Counted from the first letter of the stretch, positions 15,968-25,565 are shown. The stretch is 64,000 bases of DNA from Roseomonas sp. AR75 (GCF_005222815.1 NZ_STGB01000005.1:496001-560000); one strand, 5' to 3'. Made by a program: numbers and translations. The notes: generated from the letters alone by a model not told the origin.

Positions 15968-16960
15968 TCAGCCGAACAGCGTGGCGGGATCGGCCTGCGG
16001 CGCCCAGCGTGGGGCGTTGTCCTTGTCCACCAGCACGGCGCGGACGCCTTCCGCGAAATCCGGGTGCTGCGTCACGCGGCGGGTCAGCGCGAGTTCCATC
16101 GCCAGGCAGGCGGGCAGGTCCAGCGCGCGGCCGCGGCGGAGCAATTCCAGCGTGACGGCCATGCTGGTGGGTGACATGCGATCGAGGATCGCAAGCTGGT
16201 CCCTCGCCCAGTCGCTGTCTTCGGCCGCGAGCGCCGCGCGGATCGCCGGCAGGCTGTCATGCGCGAAGCAGCGATCCACCGCCGCGCGCTGCGCCGCGAC
16301 GGCGCCGGGCGGCACGGGCTGCGCGAAGCGGTCCACGACGCCGGCATCGCCTTGCAGCAGCGCCGCGCGCAGCGCAGGGAGTTGATCGCGCGGGACGAAA
16401 TGCGTGGCGAGGCCGGCCTCCACCGCATCGGCGCCCTTCAGCCGCGCCCCGGTCAGCGCCAGCCAGTTCCCCAGGCCGCCGGGCAGGCGGGGCAGGACGA
16501 AGCTGGTGCCGACATCGGGGAACAGAGCGATCGCCGTCTCCGGCATCGCGAGCAGCGCATGCTCCGTCACCACGCGGTGGCTGCCATGGACGGAGACGCC
16601 GATACCGCCGCCCATGCAGACGCCGTCGATCAGGCTGATCCAGGGCTTCGGGAATTCCGCGATGGCGCGGTTGACGGCGTATTCGGAGGCGAAGAATTCC
16701 TCGACGCCCGCGGCATCGCCGGCCAGCGCCAGTTCCCGGATGCGGCGGACATCGCCGCCGGCGCAGAAGGCGCGGCCGCCGGCGCCTTCCAGCACCACCA
16801 GCCGCACCGCCGGATCGTCACGGATGTCGCTGATGGCCGCGGCGATGCCGGCGATCATCGGCACGTCCAGGGCGTTCAGCGCGCGCGGCCGGTTCATCAG
16901 GATGGTCCCGGCCGCGCCTTCGCGGCGGGCGACGATGCTCGGCTCGGCCGTCTCGGCCAT
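15968..16960 (-). CDS. 3-hydroxyisobutyryl-CoA hydrolase / enoyl-CoA hydratase family
   Basis: 330 residues. Crotonase-fold features: MNRPRALNALD, AFCAGGDVRRI (oxyanion hole), DGVCMGGGIGVSVHGSHRV, and PETAIALFPDVGTSFVLPRLPG. The GDV and PE.AIGLFPD-type elements and the long C-terminal helical extension (CFAHDSLPAIRAAL, MSPTSMAVTLELLRRG) are typical of HIBYL-CoA hydrolase, which acts in valine breakdown, rather than of a plain hydratase. It converges on the metal permease gene, with 7 nt between the stops. Confidence 0.88.
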   Translation of the reverse strand: MAETAEPSIVARREGAAGTILMNRPRALNALDVPMIAGIAAAISDIRDDPAVRLVVLEGAGGRAFCAGGDVRRIRELALAGDAAGVEEFFASEYAVNRAIAEFPKPWISLIDGVCMGGGIGVSVHGSHRVVTEHALLAMPETAIALFPDVGTSFVLPRLPGGLGNWLALTGARLKGADAVEAGLATHFVPRDQLPALRAALLQGDAGVVDRFAQPVPPGAVAAQRAAVDRCFAHDSLPAIRAALAAEDSDWARDQLAILDRMSPTSMAVTLELLRRGRALDLPACLAMELALTRRVTQHPDFAEGVRAVLVDKDNAPRWAPQADPATLFG

Positions 16961-17029
16961 GGCGCGCTTCCCTTCTGTCTGCTGGGAAGCGGGCTAGACG
17001 CACGCGCCCGCCAGGGCAAGCGGCCGGGC

Positions 17030-17875
17030 TCAGCCCCCGCCGAGCAGGAAATCCAGCAGCGCGCGCTGCGTCTCAGGTTGCGTGGGCTGGCCCGCAAGGT
17101 CGGCGCCGAGCACCATGGAGCTGAACACCGGCCGCCGCGCGAACTCGCCGCAATGCAGCGCGCGGGCACGTTCCGCCGCGCCACCACGGCGGTCGGCCAA
17201 AGGCAGCAACGGCACGCTCACCGGCAACTCGTCGAGCGCGGCGCGGGCGCCGCGGCAATCCTGGCCGAGCACCGCCACCGCCGCCAGGCCGCGCGTGGGC
17301 CAGAGCCCGGCGGTGCCGCGGCCCAGGCTGTGGCCGACGAGATAGACCTCCGCCTGGTCCACCCAGGGCAGGCTGCGCAGATGGCCGAGCGCGACCTCGA
17401 CCTCCCGCAGGCGCCGGCCGACATAGGCGGGCTCTGGCGGCGGCGACCAGCCGATGGGCAGGGTGCGGGCATACCCGCCGTCGCGCCGCGCCGGCCGGGG
17501 TGTCGCGATGGGGCGCGACGGGCCGCCACGACAGGCGGCATGCGCATCGGGACGCGCGTGATGGTCGGGCGCGATCGCGGCAAAGCCATGCGCGGCGATC
17601 AGCCGCAACGTCTCCGCCGCGTCCTCGTCAAGGCCGCGGCAGCCATGCGCGAACAGCACGACCGGCAGGGGTGCGGCGGCGTCCAGCCGCGCAAGCCGTG
17701 GCGCAGCGTCCGCCAGGCGCCGCGGCGTGGCGTCCCCGGGCAGGATGACATAGGCCTGCGCCCACGCCGCCTCGGCCTGCGCGCCGGAATCCGGCTTCGC
17801 CATCTCCATCCCGCCGGCGCAGCCGGCCAGCAGCAGCAGCGCGGCCAGCGCGCCGTATCCCCTTCGCAGCAGCAT
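17030..17875 (-). CDS. Lipoprotein alpha/beta hydrolase (dienelactone-hydrolase-like)
   Basis: 281 residues. Lipoprotein signal LAALLLLAGC, with the lipid Cys near residue 19. The hydrolase core has PVVLFAHGCRG (oxyanion strand) and a nucleophile elbow GHSLGRG. The region between contains a cap with many Arg and Pro residues. Closest in style to exported dienelactone-hydrolase-like or chlorophyllase-like esterases; substrate unknown. It should be tethered to the outer or inner membrane facing the periplasm. Confidence 0.8.
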   Translation of the reverse strand: MLLRRGYGALAALLLLAGCAGGMEMAKPDSGAQAEAAWAQAYVILPGDATPRRLADAAPRLARLDAAAPLPVVLFAHGCRGLDEDAAETLRLIAAHGFAAIAPDHHARPDAHAACRGGPSRPIATPRPARRDGGYARTLPIGWSPPPEPAYVGRRLREVEVALGHLRSLPWVDQAEVYLVGHSLGRGTAGLWPTRGLAAVAVLGQDCRGARAALDELPVSVPLLPLADRRGGAAERARALHCGEFARRPVFSSMVLGADLAGQPTQPETQRALLDFLLGGG

Positions 17876-17947
17876 GCCCGCACCTCCTGGCAGCGATGCC
17901 GCCAGGATGCGGATGCGGAGTTGCCGAAGCGTTCATGCGAGACAGGC

Positions 17948-18382
17948 TCAGCGCCGCGAGAGCAGGCCCACGATCATCGCGGTGAGTGCCGCGCCCAGCA
18001 TGCCCTTCTTCGCGGTCTGCGCGCGCAGCAGCGGCGCGAGCATCGCCGCCCGCGCCGCGCCGTCGCCAAGCTGGCGCAGCGCATCGTCGCGCACCTGCAG
18101 CGCGCCCTGCGCCACAGGATCGCGGCCCGACCGCCAGGCCAACAGGCCGAGCAGCACCGCCACCACCAGGTCGCCCGCCGCCACCAGCAGCGCGGCACCC
18201 GCCGCGCTGCGCGTCTCCGCCAGCCAGGCGAAGGCGGCGAGATGCAGCATCAGCAGCAGCAGCAGCGCGAAGACCGCCGCCACCGCCGCCAGCTCCACCT
18301 GCACCGCGCGCGCCTTGACCGACCGCCGCAGATACAGCGCCTCGGCATCCCAGGCGACGCGGATCAGGGAGAGGAGGCGCAT
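17948..18382 (-). CDS. Phage-holin-family / YqjE-like membrane protein
   Basis: 144 residues with two adjacent hydrophobic helices (about 30-56 and 60-84, with ETRSAAG between), a basic N-terminus and a helical C-terminus. This layout, directly downstream (9 nt) of a DUF883 gene, is that of the chromosomal phage-holin-family/YqjE proteins, which associate with the membrane in stress-induced operons. The true activity is not known. It is probably transcribed from the EcfG-like promoter at 18765. Confidence 0.75.
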   Translation of the reverse strand: MRLLSLIRVAWDAEALYLRRSVKARAVQVELAAVAAVFALLLLLMLHLAAFAWLAETRSAAGAALLVAAGDLVVAVLLGLLAWRSGRDPVAQGALQVRDDALRQLGDGAARAAMLAPLLRAQTAKKGMLGAALTAMIVGLLSRR

Positions 18383-18391
18383 CGCGAAGCC

Positions 18392-18724
18392 TTACCGACG
18401 GTCGCGATAGATCGTCGTCGTGCCGGTGAGCCGGCCGATGATGTAGCCGGCGACGGCGGCCATGCCGATCGAGAGCAGCGGCCGCTCGCGCACGGCATCG
18501 GTCACCGCATGCGCATTCTCCTCGACGCGCGCCTTGGCGCGGCGGGAGTAGTTCTCCACCGTGTCGGCGGCCTCCCCGAGCGCGGGCGTGACGCGCTCCT
18601 CCATCAGCCGCTCGACCTGGGCGCGGAGCCGGGCGAGCTCGGCGCGCGCGTCATCCGCCAGGCGCTGGCCGGAGGCCACCGCCTCGTCACGCAGCTCGCG
18701 CATGTCCTTTGCCGACTGGGACAT
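18392..18724 (-). CDS. DUF883 (ElaB/YqjD-like) membrane-anchored protein
   Basis: 110 residues: a long amphipathic helix (MRELRDEAVASGQRLADDAR and onward), a second helix (YSRRAKARVEENAHAVTDAV), then the family tail RERPLLSIGMAAVAGYIIGRL, which anchors it in the inner membrane. E. coli relatives YqjD/ElaB bind ribosomes in stationary phase. ATG 18724 is chosen for its strong AAGGAG site; the frame is open to 18751. A GGAAC-N16-CGTT promoter lies 41 nt upstream of the start, which fits general-stress control. Confidence 0.9.
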   Translation of the reverse strand: MSQSAKDMRELRDEAVASGQRLADDARAELARLRAQVERLMEERVTPALGEAADTVENYSRRAKARVEENAHAVTDAVRERPLLSIGMAAVAGYIIGRLTGTTTIYRDRR

Positions 18725-18764
18725 CGCCGTACTCCTTCCATGTGGTTGCATTCCCGGCGAAACG

Positions 18765-18789
18765 AACGCGGTTGCGGCATTCCGGTTCC
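18765..18789 (-). promoter_or_regulatory. EcfG-type general stress promoter
   Basis: On the minus strand the sequence reads GGAAC, 16 nt, CGTT. This is a full match to the promoter consensus of the alphaproteobacterial general stress sigma factor EcfG. It lies upstream of the DUF883 gene, leaving a leader of about 35 nt that contains the AAGGAG site. DUF883 and holin-like genes are common stress-regulon members, so position and content agree. Confidence 0.75.
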
Positions 18790-18832
18790 GCCGGTTGACA
18801 CGCTTCCGTGCGCCGGGAAGCCTCCCTCCCCC

Positions 18833-19930
<1,098 letters not shown>

Positions 19931-19965
19931 CCTCTTGCTGCTGCACAGGGACGGAGGAGACGGCC

Positions 19966-21015
19966 ATGCGACGCAGGCAGATCATGGGCGCGGCAGGCGC
20001 GGCGGCGCTGGCGCTGCCCGGCACGGCGGCGCGGGCGCAGCAGCGCGACCTCACCGTCGTCTCCTGGGGCGGCGCCTATCAGGAGGCGCAGCGCGAGGTG
20101 TATTTCCGGCCCTGGATGGCGGCGCGCAACCAGCGCCTGCTGGAGGAGACCTGGGATGGCAGCGTCGGCGTGCTGCGGGCGCGCATCCAGTCCGGCGCCA
20201 ATACCTGGGACGTGGTGCAGGTGGAATCCGAGGAGCTGCTGATCGGCGGCGAGGAAGGCCTGTTCGAGCGGCTGGACTGGAACGCCATCGGCGGCCGCGA
20301 CAACTACATCCCGCAGGCCGTCAGCGACTTCGGCGTCGGCGCCATCCTCTATTCCTTCGTCCTCGCCTGGGACCGCGAGCGCGTGCGGGAGGCGCCGCGC
20401 GGCTGGGCGGATTTCTTCGACACCGCCCGCATCCCCGGCAAGCGCGGTCTGCGCAAGGGGCCGAAGACCACGCTGGAGATCGCGCTGCTGGCCGATGGCG
20501 TCGCGCCGGCCGAGGTGTATCGCGTGCTCGGCACCGCTTCCGGCGTGGACCGCGCGTTCCGCAAGCTCGACAGCATCCGCGGCGACCTGGCCTGGTGGGA
20601 GCGCGGATCGCAGCCGCCGCAATGGCTGGCGACCGGCGAGGTGGCGCTGACCAACGCCTACAACGGCCGCATCGCCGCGGCGAATGCGGGCGACGGACGC
20701 AACTTCGGCATCGGCTGGAACCAGAACCTCTACACGCTGGATTCCTGGGTGATCATGCGGGGAAGCCCGAACCGCCAGCGCGCGCTGGATTTCCTGGCCT
20801 TCGTGGGCCAGGCGCAGGTGCAGGCGCAGTTGCCGCCGAAGATCCCCTACGGCGTGACGGCGACGGGCGCGAATGCGCTGATCCCGCGCGAGGTGCTGCA
20901 GCAACTGCCCACCGCGCCGCAGAACGCCGCCGCGGCGCTGCAGATCGACGACAAGTTCTGGCTGGATAATCTCGACAGGTTGAATCAACGCTTCAACGCT
21001 TGGGTCAGCCGCTGA
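19966..21015 (+). CDS. Extracellular solute-binding protein, polyamine/PotD type
   Basis: 349 residues with a twin-arginine-style signal (RRRQIMGAAGAAALALPGTAARA). The mature part starts LTVVSWGGAYQEAQREVYFRPW, typical of PotD-like family 1 binding proteins, and includes NTWDVVQVESEEL, GVGAILYSFVLAWD, and FGIGWNQNLYTLDSWVI, where acidic and aromatic residues would hold a cationic ligand. Actual substrate unproven (polyamine, opine or similar). Ribosome binding site GGAGGAGA lies before ATG 19966. It sits 35 nt after the ATPase gene. Confidence 0.92.
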   Translation: MRRRQIMGAAGAAALALPGTAARAQQRDLTVVSWGGAYQEAQREVYFRPWMAARNQRLLEETWDGSVGVLRARIQSGANTWDVVQVESEELLIGGEEGLFERLDWNAIGGRDNYIPQAVSDFGVGAILYSFVLAWDRERVREAPRGWADFFDTARIPGKRGLRKGPKTTLEIALLADGVAPAEVYRVLGTASGVDRAFRKLDSIRGDLAWWERGSQPPQWLATGEVALTNAYNGRIAAANAGDGRNFGIGWNQNLYTLDSWVIMRGSPNRQRALDFLAFVGQAQVQAQLPPKIPYGVTATGANALIPREVLQQLPTAPQNAAAALQIDDKFWLDNLDRLNQRFNAWVSR

Positions 21016-21048
21016 GGCGAACGCGCCTGGATCGGTGCTGTTGGTCGT

Positions 21049-21188
21049 GCCCTCACCCACCCTCGCCGCGCGAGGGTCCCCCCTCTCCCATTGCATGGGA
21101 GAGGGCAGATGCAGGGCCGCATCGCCCTCTCCCGCCATGCGGGAGAGGGAGGGGCCCGCGACGCGCAGCGTCGTGGGAGGGTGAGGGC
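21049..21188. repeat. GC-rich intergenic palindromic repeat, copy R3 (extended)
   Basis: Occupies most of the 205-nt gap between the binding protein and first permease. The ends GCCCTCACCC and GGGTGAGGGC are exact inverted copies. Inside are several hairpins: CCCTCGCCGCGCGAGGG, CCCTCTCCCATTGCATGGGA, CCCTCTCCCGCCATGCGGG and CGACGCGCAGCGTCG. It is the longest member of the repeat family and, like copy R2, splits an ABC operon. Confidence 0.85.
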
Positions 21189-21220
21189 GCGACCGACCGC
21201 GCCATACCGCACGCACCATC

Positions 21221-22405
21221 ATGACCTCCCGCCGCACCGCGCTGCTGCTGATCGCGCCGCTGCTGGTCGGGCTGCTGGTCGGCTTCGTCGCGCCGATCGG
21301 CGCCTTCCTCTGGCGCGCCATCGCGGATGACGAGGTGGCCGCCGTGCTGCCGCGCACGCTGGCCGCATTGCGCGGCTGGGACGGCGCGACGCCGCCGGAT
21401 GGCGCCTTCGTCGCGCTCGCGGAGGATCTGCGCGAAGCCCGCGCGCAGGACGCGGCGACCGGCGCCGGCGGCATCGCGCGCGCCGCCGCGCGGCTCAACG
21501 CCGAATGGCCGGGGATGCGCAGCCTGCTGCCGGCCACCGGCCGCCGCGTGACCACGCCGGGCGAGGAACGCGCGAAGATCCTTTCGGCCAGCGCGGAGTG
21601 GGACACCGGCGCGCCCTGGCGCGCCATCCGGAGCGCGGGCGGGCCGTTCACGGCGTATCGCCTGCTCGCCACGCTCGACCTGCGGCGCGATGCCGCCGGC
21701 GACATCGTGCCGACGCCGGAGGAGCAGCGGATCTGGCGCGGCATCCTGCTGCGCACGCTGTGGATCTCGCTGTCGGCGACACTGCTCTGCCTGCTGCTGG
21801 GCTACCCGCTGGCCTGGCTGATCGCCACCGCGCCCGCGCGCGCGCAGCCCTGGCTGCTGGGTGCGGTGCTGCTGCCCTTCTGGACCAGCCTGATCGTGCG
21901 CACCGCCGCCTGGATGGTGCTGCTGCAGAAGGAAGGCATCGTCAACGCGGCGCTGCTGAGGCTCGGGTTGCTGGATGCGCCGCTGCCGCTGCTGATGAAC
22001 CGCTTCGCCGTGCTGGTGGCGATGGTGCACATCCTGCTGCCCTTCATGGTGCTGCCCATCGCCGCCGCCCTGCGCAGCATGGACCCCGCCCTGCCGCGCG
22101 CCGCGGCCTCGCTCGGTGCGGGGCGGCTGCGCATCTTCCTGCGCGTCCTGCTGCCGCTGTCGCTGCCCGGCGTCGGGGCGGGCTGCCTGCTGGTGTTCAT
22201 CCAGGCGCTGGGCTTTTACGTGACGCCGGCGCTGCTGGGCGGGCCGAACGACCAGATGCTCGCCTGGTTCATCGGCTTCCACGCCAACCGGCTGGTGGAT
22301 TGGGGCATGGCGGCGGCGCTGTCGGTGCTGCTGCTCGGCGCGGTCGCGCTGGTGATCGGGCTCTACGGGCGCCTGGTCGGCTTCGACCGGGTGCGCACGG
22401 CATGA
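21221..22405 (+). CDS. ABC transporter permease, PotB-like, with large periplasmic insert
   Basis: 394 residues. A first transmembrane helix at residues 5-30 is followed by about 150 hydrophilic residues (31-180) expected in the periplasm, then five more helices. The EAA coupling loop is AAASLGAGRLRIFLRVLLPLSLPG (about 293-316), as in binding-protein-dependent permeases. Plain PotB proteins are about 285 residues, so the long loop after helix 1 is a real extension, seen in a subgroup of these permeases. The stop overlaps the next permease by 4 nt (ATGA). Confidence 0.9.
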   Translation: MTSRRTALLLIAPLLVGLLVGFVAPIGAFLWRAIADDEVAAVLPRTLAALRGWDGATPPDGAFVALAEDLREARAQDAATGAGGIARAAARLNAEWPGMRSLLPATGRRVTTPGEERAKILSASAEWDTGAPWRAIRSAGGPFTAYRLLATLDLRRDAAGDIVPTPEEQRIWRGILLRTLWISLSATLLCLLLGYPLAWLIATAPARAQPWLLGAVLLPFWTSLIVRTAAWMVLLQKEGIVNAALLRLGLLDAPLPLLMNRFAVLVAMVHILLPFMVLPIAAALRSMDPALPRAAASLGAGRLRIFLRVLLPLSLPGVGAGCLLVFIQALGFYVTPALLGGPNDQMLAWFIGFHANRLVDWGMAAALSVLLLGAVALVIGLYGRLVGFDRVRTA

Positions 22406-23169
22406 GGACGGTGCTCTGGGCCTTCGGGCTGCTCGTGCTGCTGTTCCTGCTGCTGCCGATCCTGGTGGTGATCCCCCTCTCCTTCTCCGCCGGCAGTTTT
22501 CTGACCTATCCGCTGCCGGGCCTTTCGCTGCGCTGGTACGATGCCTTCTTCGCCTCCGATTTCTGGCTACCGGCGCTGCGCAACTCGCTGGTGGTGGGCA
22601 CGGCGAGCGCGGCGCTCGCCACGCTGTTCGGCGTGCCGGCGGCCTTCGGGCTGTGGCAGAAGCGCGTGCCGGGGCGGCGGCTGATCCTGGCCGTGATCCT
22701 CGCGCCGATGGCGGTGCCGGCGATCGTGGTGGCGGTGGCGCTGCTGCTGGCCTTCGGGCCGCGCGGCCTGGCCAACACCTTCACCGGGCTGATCCTCGCC
22801 CACGCGATGCTCGGCGTGCCCTTCGTGGTGATCACCGTGCTCGCCTCGCTCGCCCGCTTCGAACCGGTGCTGCTGCGCGCGGCCTCGGCCTGCGGCGCCG
22901 GGCCGTGGCGCGGCTTCTTCCGGATCTGCCTGCCGCGGATCATGCCCGGCGTCGCCGCGGGCGCGGTCTTCGCCTTCGCCACCTCGCTGGATGAGACGGT
23001 GGTGGTGCTGTTCCTCGCCGGCCCCGCGCAGCGCACCCTGCCGCGGCAGATGTTCTCGGGCCTGAACGACGAGATCAGCCTGGCCATCATGGCGGCGGCA
23101 ACACTGATGGTGCTGCTCTCCGCCCTGCTGCTCGGCGCCGTCGCCTGGCTGCGCCGGCCGGTGCGATAG
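22402..23169 (+). CDS. ABC transporter permease, PotC-like
   Basis: 255 residues and about six transmembrane helices. N-terminal helix LVLLFLLLPILVVIPLSFS, then SLRWYDAFFASDFW (typical of PotC), and the EAA loop RAASACGAGPWRGFFRICLPRIMPG near residue 165. The segment SLDETVVVLFLAGP is also a PotC hallmark. It pairs with the permease at 21221 to form the channel of the importer. Start fixed by the ATGA overlap at 22402. Confidence 0.92.
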   Translation: MRTVLWAFGLLVLLFLLLPILVVIPLSFSAGSFLTYPLPGLSLRWYDAFFASDFWLPALRNSLVVGTASAALATLFGVPAAFGLWQKRVPGRRLILAVILAPMAVPAIVVAVALLLAFGPRGLANTFTGLILAHAMLGVPFVVITVLASLARFEPVLLRAASACGAGPWRGFFRICLPRIMPGVAAGAVFAFATSLDETVVVLFLAGPAQRTLPRQMFSGLNDEISLAIMAAATLMVLLSALLLGAVAWLRRPVR

Positions 23170-23199
23170 CGGCTTCCGGCTTCCCGTGGGTCGGGTAAG

Positions 23200-23215
23200 G
23201 TTCCCCGCGGGGAAC
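23200..23215. promoter_or_regulatory. Perfect 16-bp palindrome upstream of the superoxide dismutase gene
   Basis: GTTCCCCGCGGGGAAC is a perfect inverted repeat in the 64-nt gap between the permease stop (23169) and the dismutase start (23234), just upstream of its AGGAG ribosome binding site. It could be an operator for a dimeric regulator, or a hairpin in the leader or an operon terminator. Sequence alone cannot choose. Confidence 0.45.
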
Positions 23216-23233
23216 GACCCCAGGAGAACCCGC

Positions 23234-23962
23234 ATGACCCTGCTGCATCGCCGCGCGCTGTTCGGCGCCGCGGCTGCCGCCGCAACCGCCTGGGCGGTGC
23301 CGCGCGCCGCGCTGGCGCAGGCCGCGCCGCCCGCCGGGCCCTTCCGCCTGCCCGACCTGCCCTATGCCTTCGACGCGAACGAGGCGGCGATCGACGCGCG
23401 CACGATGGAGATCCACTGGCGCTTCCACCATGGCGGCCAGGTGAACGGCCTGAACAACGCCGTGCGCGACCAGCCGCAGCTTGCCGCCATGCCGCTCGAC
23501 CAGCTTCTCATGAAGCTGAACGAGGTGCCGGAGGGCATCCGCACGGCCGTGCGCAACAATGGCGGCGGCAACGCCAACCACACCATGTTCTGGCAGATCA
23601 TGGGCGGGCGCGGCGGCGAGCCTTCGGGCGAGCTGGCGCAGGCGATCGCACAGGATTTCGGCGATTTCGCCGCCTTCCGCACACGCTTCAACGCCGCGGC
23701 GAACGGCGTGTTCGGCAGCGGTTGGGCCTTCGTCACGGTGACGCCAGCCGGGCGTCTCGCGGTGGTGACGAAGCCGGGGCAGGACACGCCGCTGATGGAT
23801 GGCCAGCGCGTGCTGATGGGCAACGACGTGTGGGAGCACGCCTACTATCTTCGCTACCAGAACCGGCGCGCGGAGTACACCGCGAATTGGTGGAACGTGC
23901 TGGACTGGCAGAAGGTCGCCGCGCGCTACGCGCAGGCGAAGGCCGGCACGCTCGGCGTGTGA
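23234..23962 (+). CDS. Exported Fe/Mn-type superoxide dismutase with Tyr-to-Gln change
   Basis: 242 residues. A twin-arginine-type signal (LHRRALFGAAAAAATAW, residues 4-20) indicates periplasmic location. Metal ligands are H61 (in TMEIHW), H116 (NANHTMFW), D198 and H202 (NDVWEHAYY). The outer-sphere Gln is in the C-terminal domain (GQDTPLM, Q183), the arrangement of Mn-type enzymes. The segment that normally reads HHxxYV reads HHGGQV here, so the gateway Tyr (Tyr34 in E. coli numbering) is Gln69, and the preceding His27 equivalent is Trp. Activity may therefore be altered. ATG 23234 has CAGGAG 8 nt upstream. A GNRA-loop hairpin terminator follows. Confidence 0.9.
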   Translation: MTLLHRRALFGAAAAAATAWAVPRAALAQAAPPAGPFRLPDLPYAFDANEAAIDARTMEIHWRFHHGGQVNGLNNAVRDQPQLAAMPLDQLLMKLNEVPEGIRTAVRNNGGGNANHTMFWQIMGGRGGEPSGELAQAIAQDFGDFAAFRTRFNAAANGVFGSGWAFVTVTPAGRLAVVTKPGQDTPLMDGQRVLMGNDVWEHAYYLRYQNRRAEYTANWWNVLDWQKVAARYAQAKAGTLGV

Positions 23963-23969
23963 GCGTATC

Positions 23970-23993
23970 GCGCCCTGCCGCAAGGCAGGGCGC
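23970..23993 (+). terminator. Hairpin terminator after the superoxide dismutase gene
   Basis: GCGCCCTGCC, loop GCAA, GGCAGGGCGC, followed by ATTTC. The ten-base-pair stem with a GNRA-type tetraloop begins 8 nt after the stop codon. The T tract is short, so termination may be partial. Confidence 0.75.
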
Positions 23994-24095
23994 ATTTCAA
24001 CCGCTACGCGATTGCCGCCGCGCGAAGCAAAACTTTCGCCATTCCTCCGCTGAGGCCAGCCTGCGCCCCGTTCGCAACTTCGGGAACGCACATTC

Positions 24096-25502
24096 ATGGC
24101 AACGCTTACCGTCGGCCGCGGCCAGCAATACGCAACCGTCTCGCAGGCGATCGCCGCCTCGCGCGATGGCGACGTGCTGCAGGTGCAGGCCGGCACCTAC
24201 ACCAACGACTTCGCCACCATCACAACCGACATCACGCTGAAGGCCGTGGGCGGCATGGCCCACATGAAGGCCACCACCCCGCCCGGCAACGGCAAGGCGA
24301 TCTTCGTCACGCGCGGCGACATCACGATCGAGGGCTTCGAGTTCTCCGGCGTGAAGGTGCGCGACGGCAATGGCGCCGGCATCCGCCACGAGGATGGCGC
24401 CCTGACGATCCGCGGCAGCCACTTCCACCACAACCAGGACGGCATCCTGACGATCGGGCGGAACGCCGAGGCGACGCTGACGATCCAGGATTCCGAGTTC
24501 AACAACAACGGCATCGGCGATGGCCGCACGCACAACCTCTATGTCGGCAAGATCGGGCGGCTGGAAGTGGACAACAGCTACTTCCACACCGTTCCCGTCG
24601 GCCACCTGCTGAAGAGCCGGGCCGAGGAGACGGTGATCACCAATTCCCGCTTCTTCGACCATGGCAGCAGCGCCAGCTACGAGATCGACCTGCCCAATGG
24701 CGGCGATGCCGTGCTGCGCGGCAACGTCATCCAGCAGGGGCCGAACAGCCAGAACGCGAACATCGTCGCCTTCGGCGCCGAGGGGAACCTGCATCCCGGC
24801 AGCAGCATCGAGATGACGGACAACGTCGTCATCAACCAGCGCGCGGCCGGCGGCACGATGCTGTGGAACAAGGCCGGCGCGCCGGCGACGCTGGTGGATA
24901 ACGACGTCTACGGCGTGGCGGAGGCCCGGGTGCTGTCCGGGCCGGGCAACGTCTCCGGCACGGAGTTCCTGCGTGCGGCGCCGCGGCTCGACACCTCCTC
25001 CCCCTGGGAGGGTGGCGGTCGCCCGACGCCGCCGCCAGCGCAGAACCCGGATCCGCCGCCGCCGCACCAGCCGGGGCCGCCGCCTTCGCAGAACCCCGAC
25101 CCGCCGCCGCCCGGCGATGGCGTGAGCGATGCGCCGCGCATCTGGGGCACGGGCGGCGACGACCTGCTGCTCGGCGGCGCCGGACGGAGCCAGCTGATCG
25201 GGCGCGAGGGCGACGACACCCTCGATGGCGGCCAGGGCGATGACGGGCTGATCGGCGGGCCGGGCGCGGACGTGTTCCGCTTCGGGGAGGATTTCGGCAA
25301 TGACGGGATCCGCGAATTCGAGCATGGCGCGGACCGCATCGACGTCTCCGCCCTCGACATCGCCGAGGCGCAGTTCGCCGCGGCGGTGGACATCGCCCAG
25401 CGCGGCGCGAATGTGATCATCACCGTCGAGGATCACGGGACCATCAAGGTCTATGGCGCCGACGCCGCGCAGTTCGGCAGCGGCGACTTCATCCTCGGCT
25501 GA
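24096..25502 (+). CDS. Secreted parallel beta-helix protein with C-terminal RTX repeats
   Basis: 468 residues, no signal peptide. Residues 1-330 form a right-handed parallel beta-helix as in pectate-lyase-like proteins (repeated short strands with Asn/Asp and Gly turns, such as SHFHHNQDGILTIG, SEFNNNGIGDG, DNDVYGVAEA). A proline-rich linker (about 338-370, PPPxQNPDPPPP repeated) leads to a calcium-binding RTX module (GGDDLLLGGAG, GDDTLDGGQGDDGLIGG, GADVFRFGE) and a C-terminal secretion domain. Such proteins leave by type I secretion; no ABC/MFP pair is nearby. No catalytic residues are obvious, so a polysaccharide-binding or lyase role is a guess. Confidence 0.85.
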   Translation: MATLTVGRGQQYATVSQAIAASRDGDVLQVQAGTYTNDFATITTDITLKAVGGMAHMKATTPPGNGKAIFVTRGDITIEGFEFSGVKVRDGNGAGIRHEDGALTIRGSHFHHNQDGILTIGRNAEATLTIQDSEFNNNGIGDGRTHNLYVGKIGRLEVDNSYFHTVPVGHLLKSRAEETVITNSRFFDHGSSASYEIDLPNGGDAVLRGNVIQQGPNSQNANIVAFGAEGNLHPGSSIEMTDNVVINQRAAGGTMLWNKAGAPATLVDNDVYGVAEARVLSGPGNVSGTEFLRAAPRLDTSSPWEGGGRPTPPPAQNPDPPPPHQPGPPPSQNPDPPPPGDGVSDAPRIWGTGGDDLLLGGAGRSQLIGREGDDTLDGGQGDDGLIGGPGADVFRFGEDFGNDGIREFEHGADRIDVSALDIAEAQFAAAVDIAQRGANVIITVEDHGTIKVYGADAAQFGSGDFILG

Positions 25503-25565
25503 ACGCGCGGGCGGGTGTCACGCGGAGCCGCGTGCATGCCCGCACGTCCCGCCCCCCTCACCCAA

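Noticed and set aside
16259-18830. Long open frame upstream of the importer ATPase giving an apparent 1200-residue protein
   Set aside because: It runs antisense through four real genes, has an Arg/Gln/His-rich composition typical of GC-rich shadow frames and no domain. The ATPase starts at 18833.
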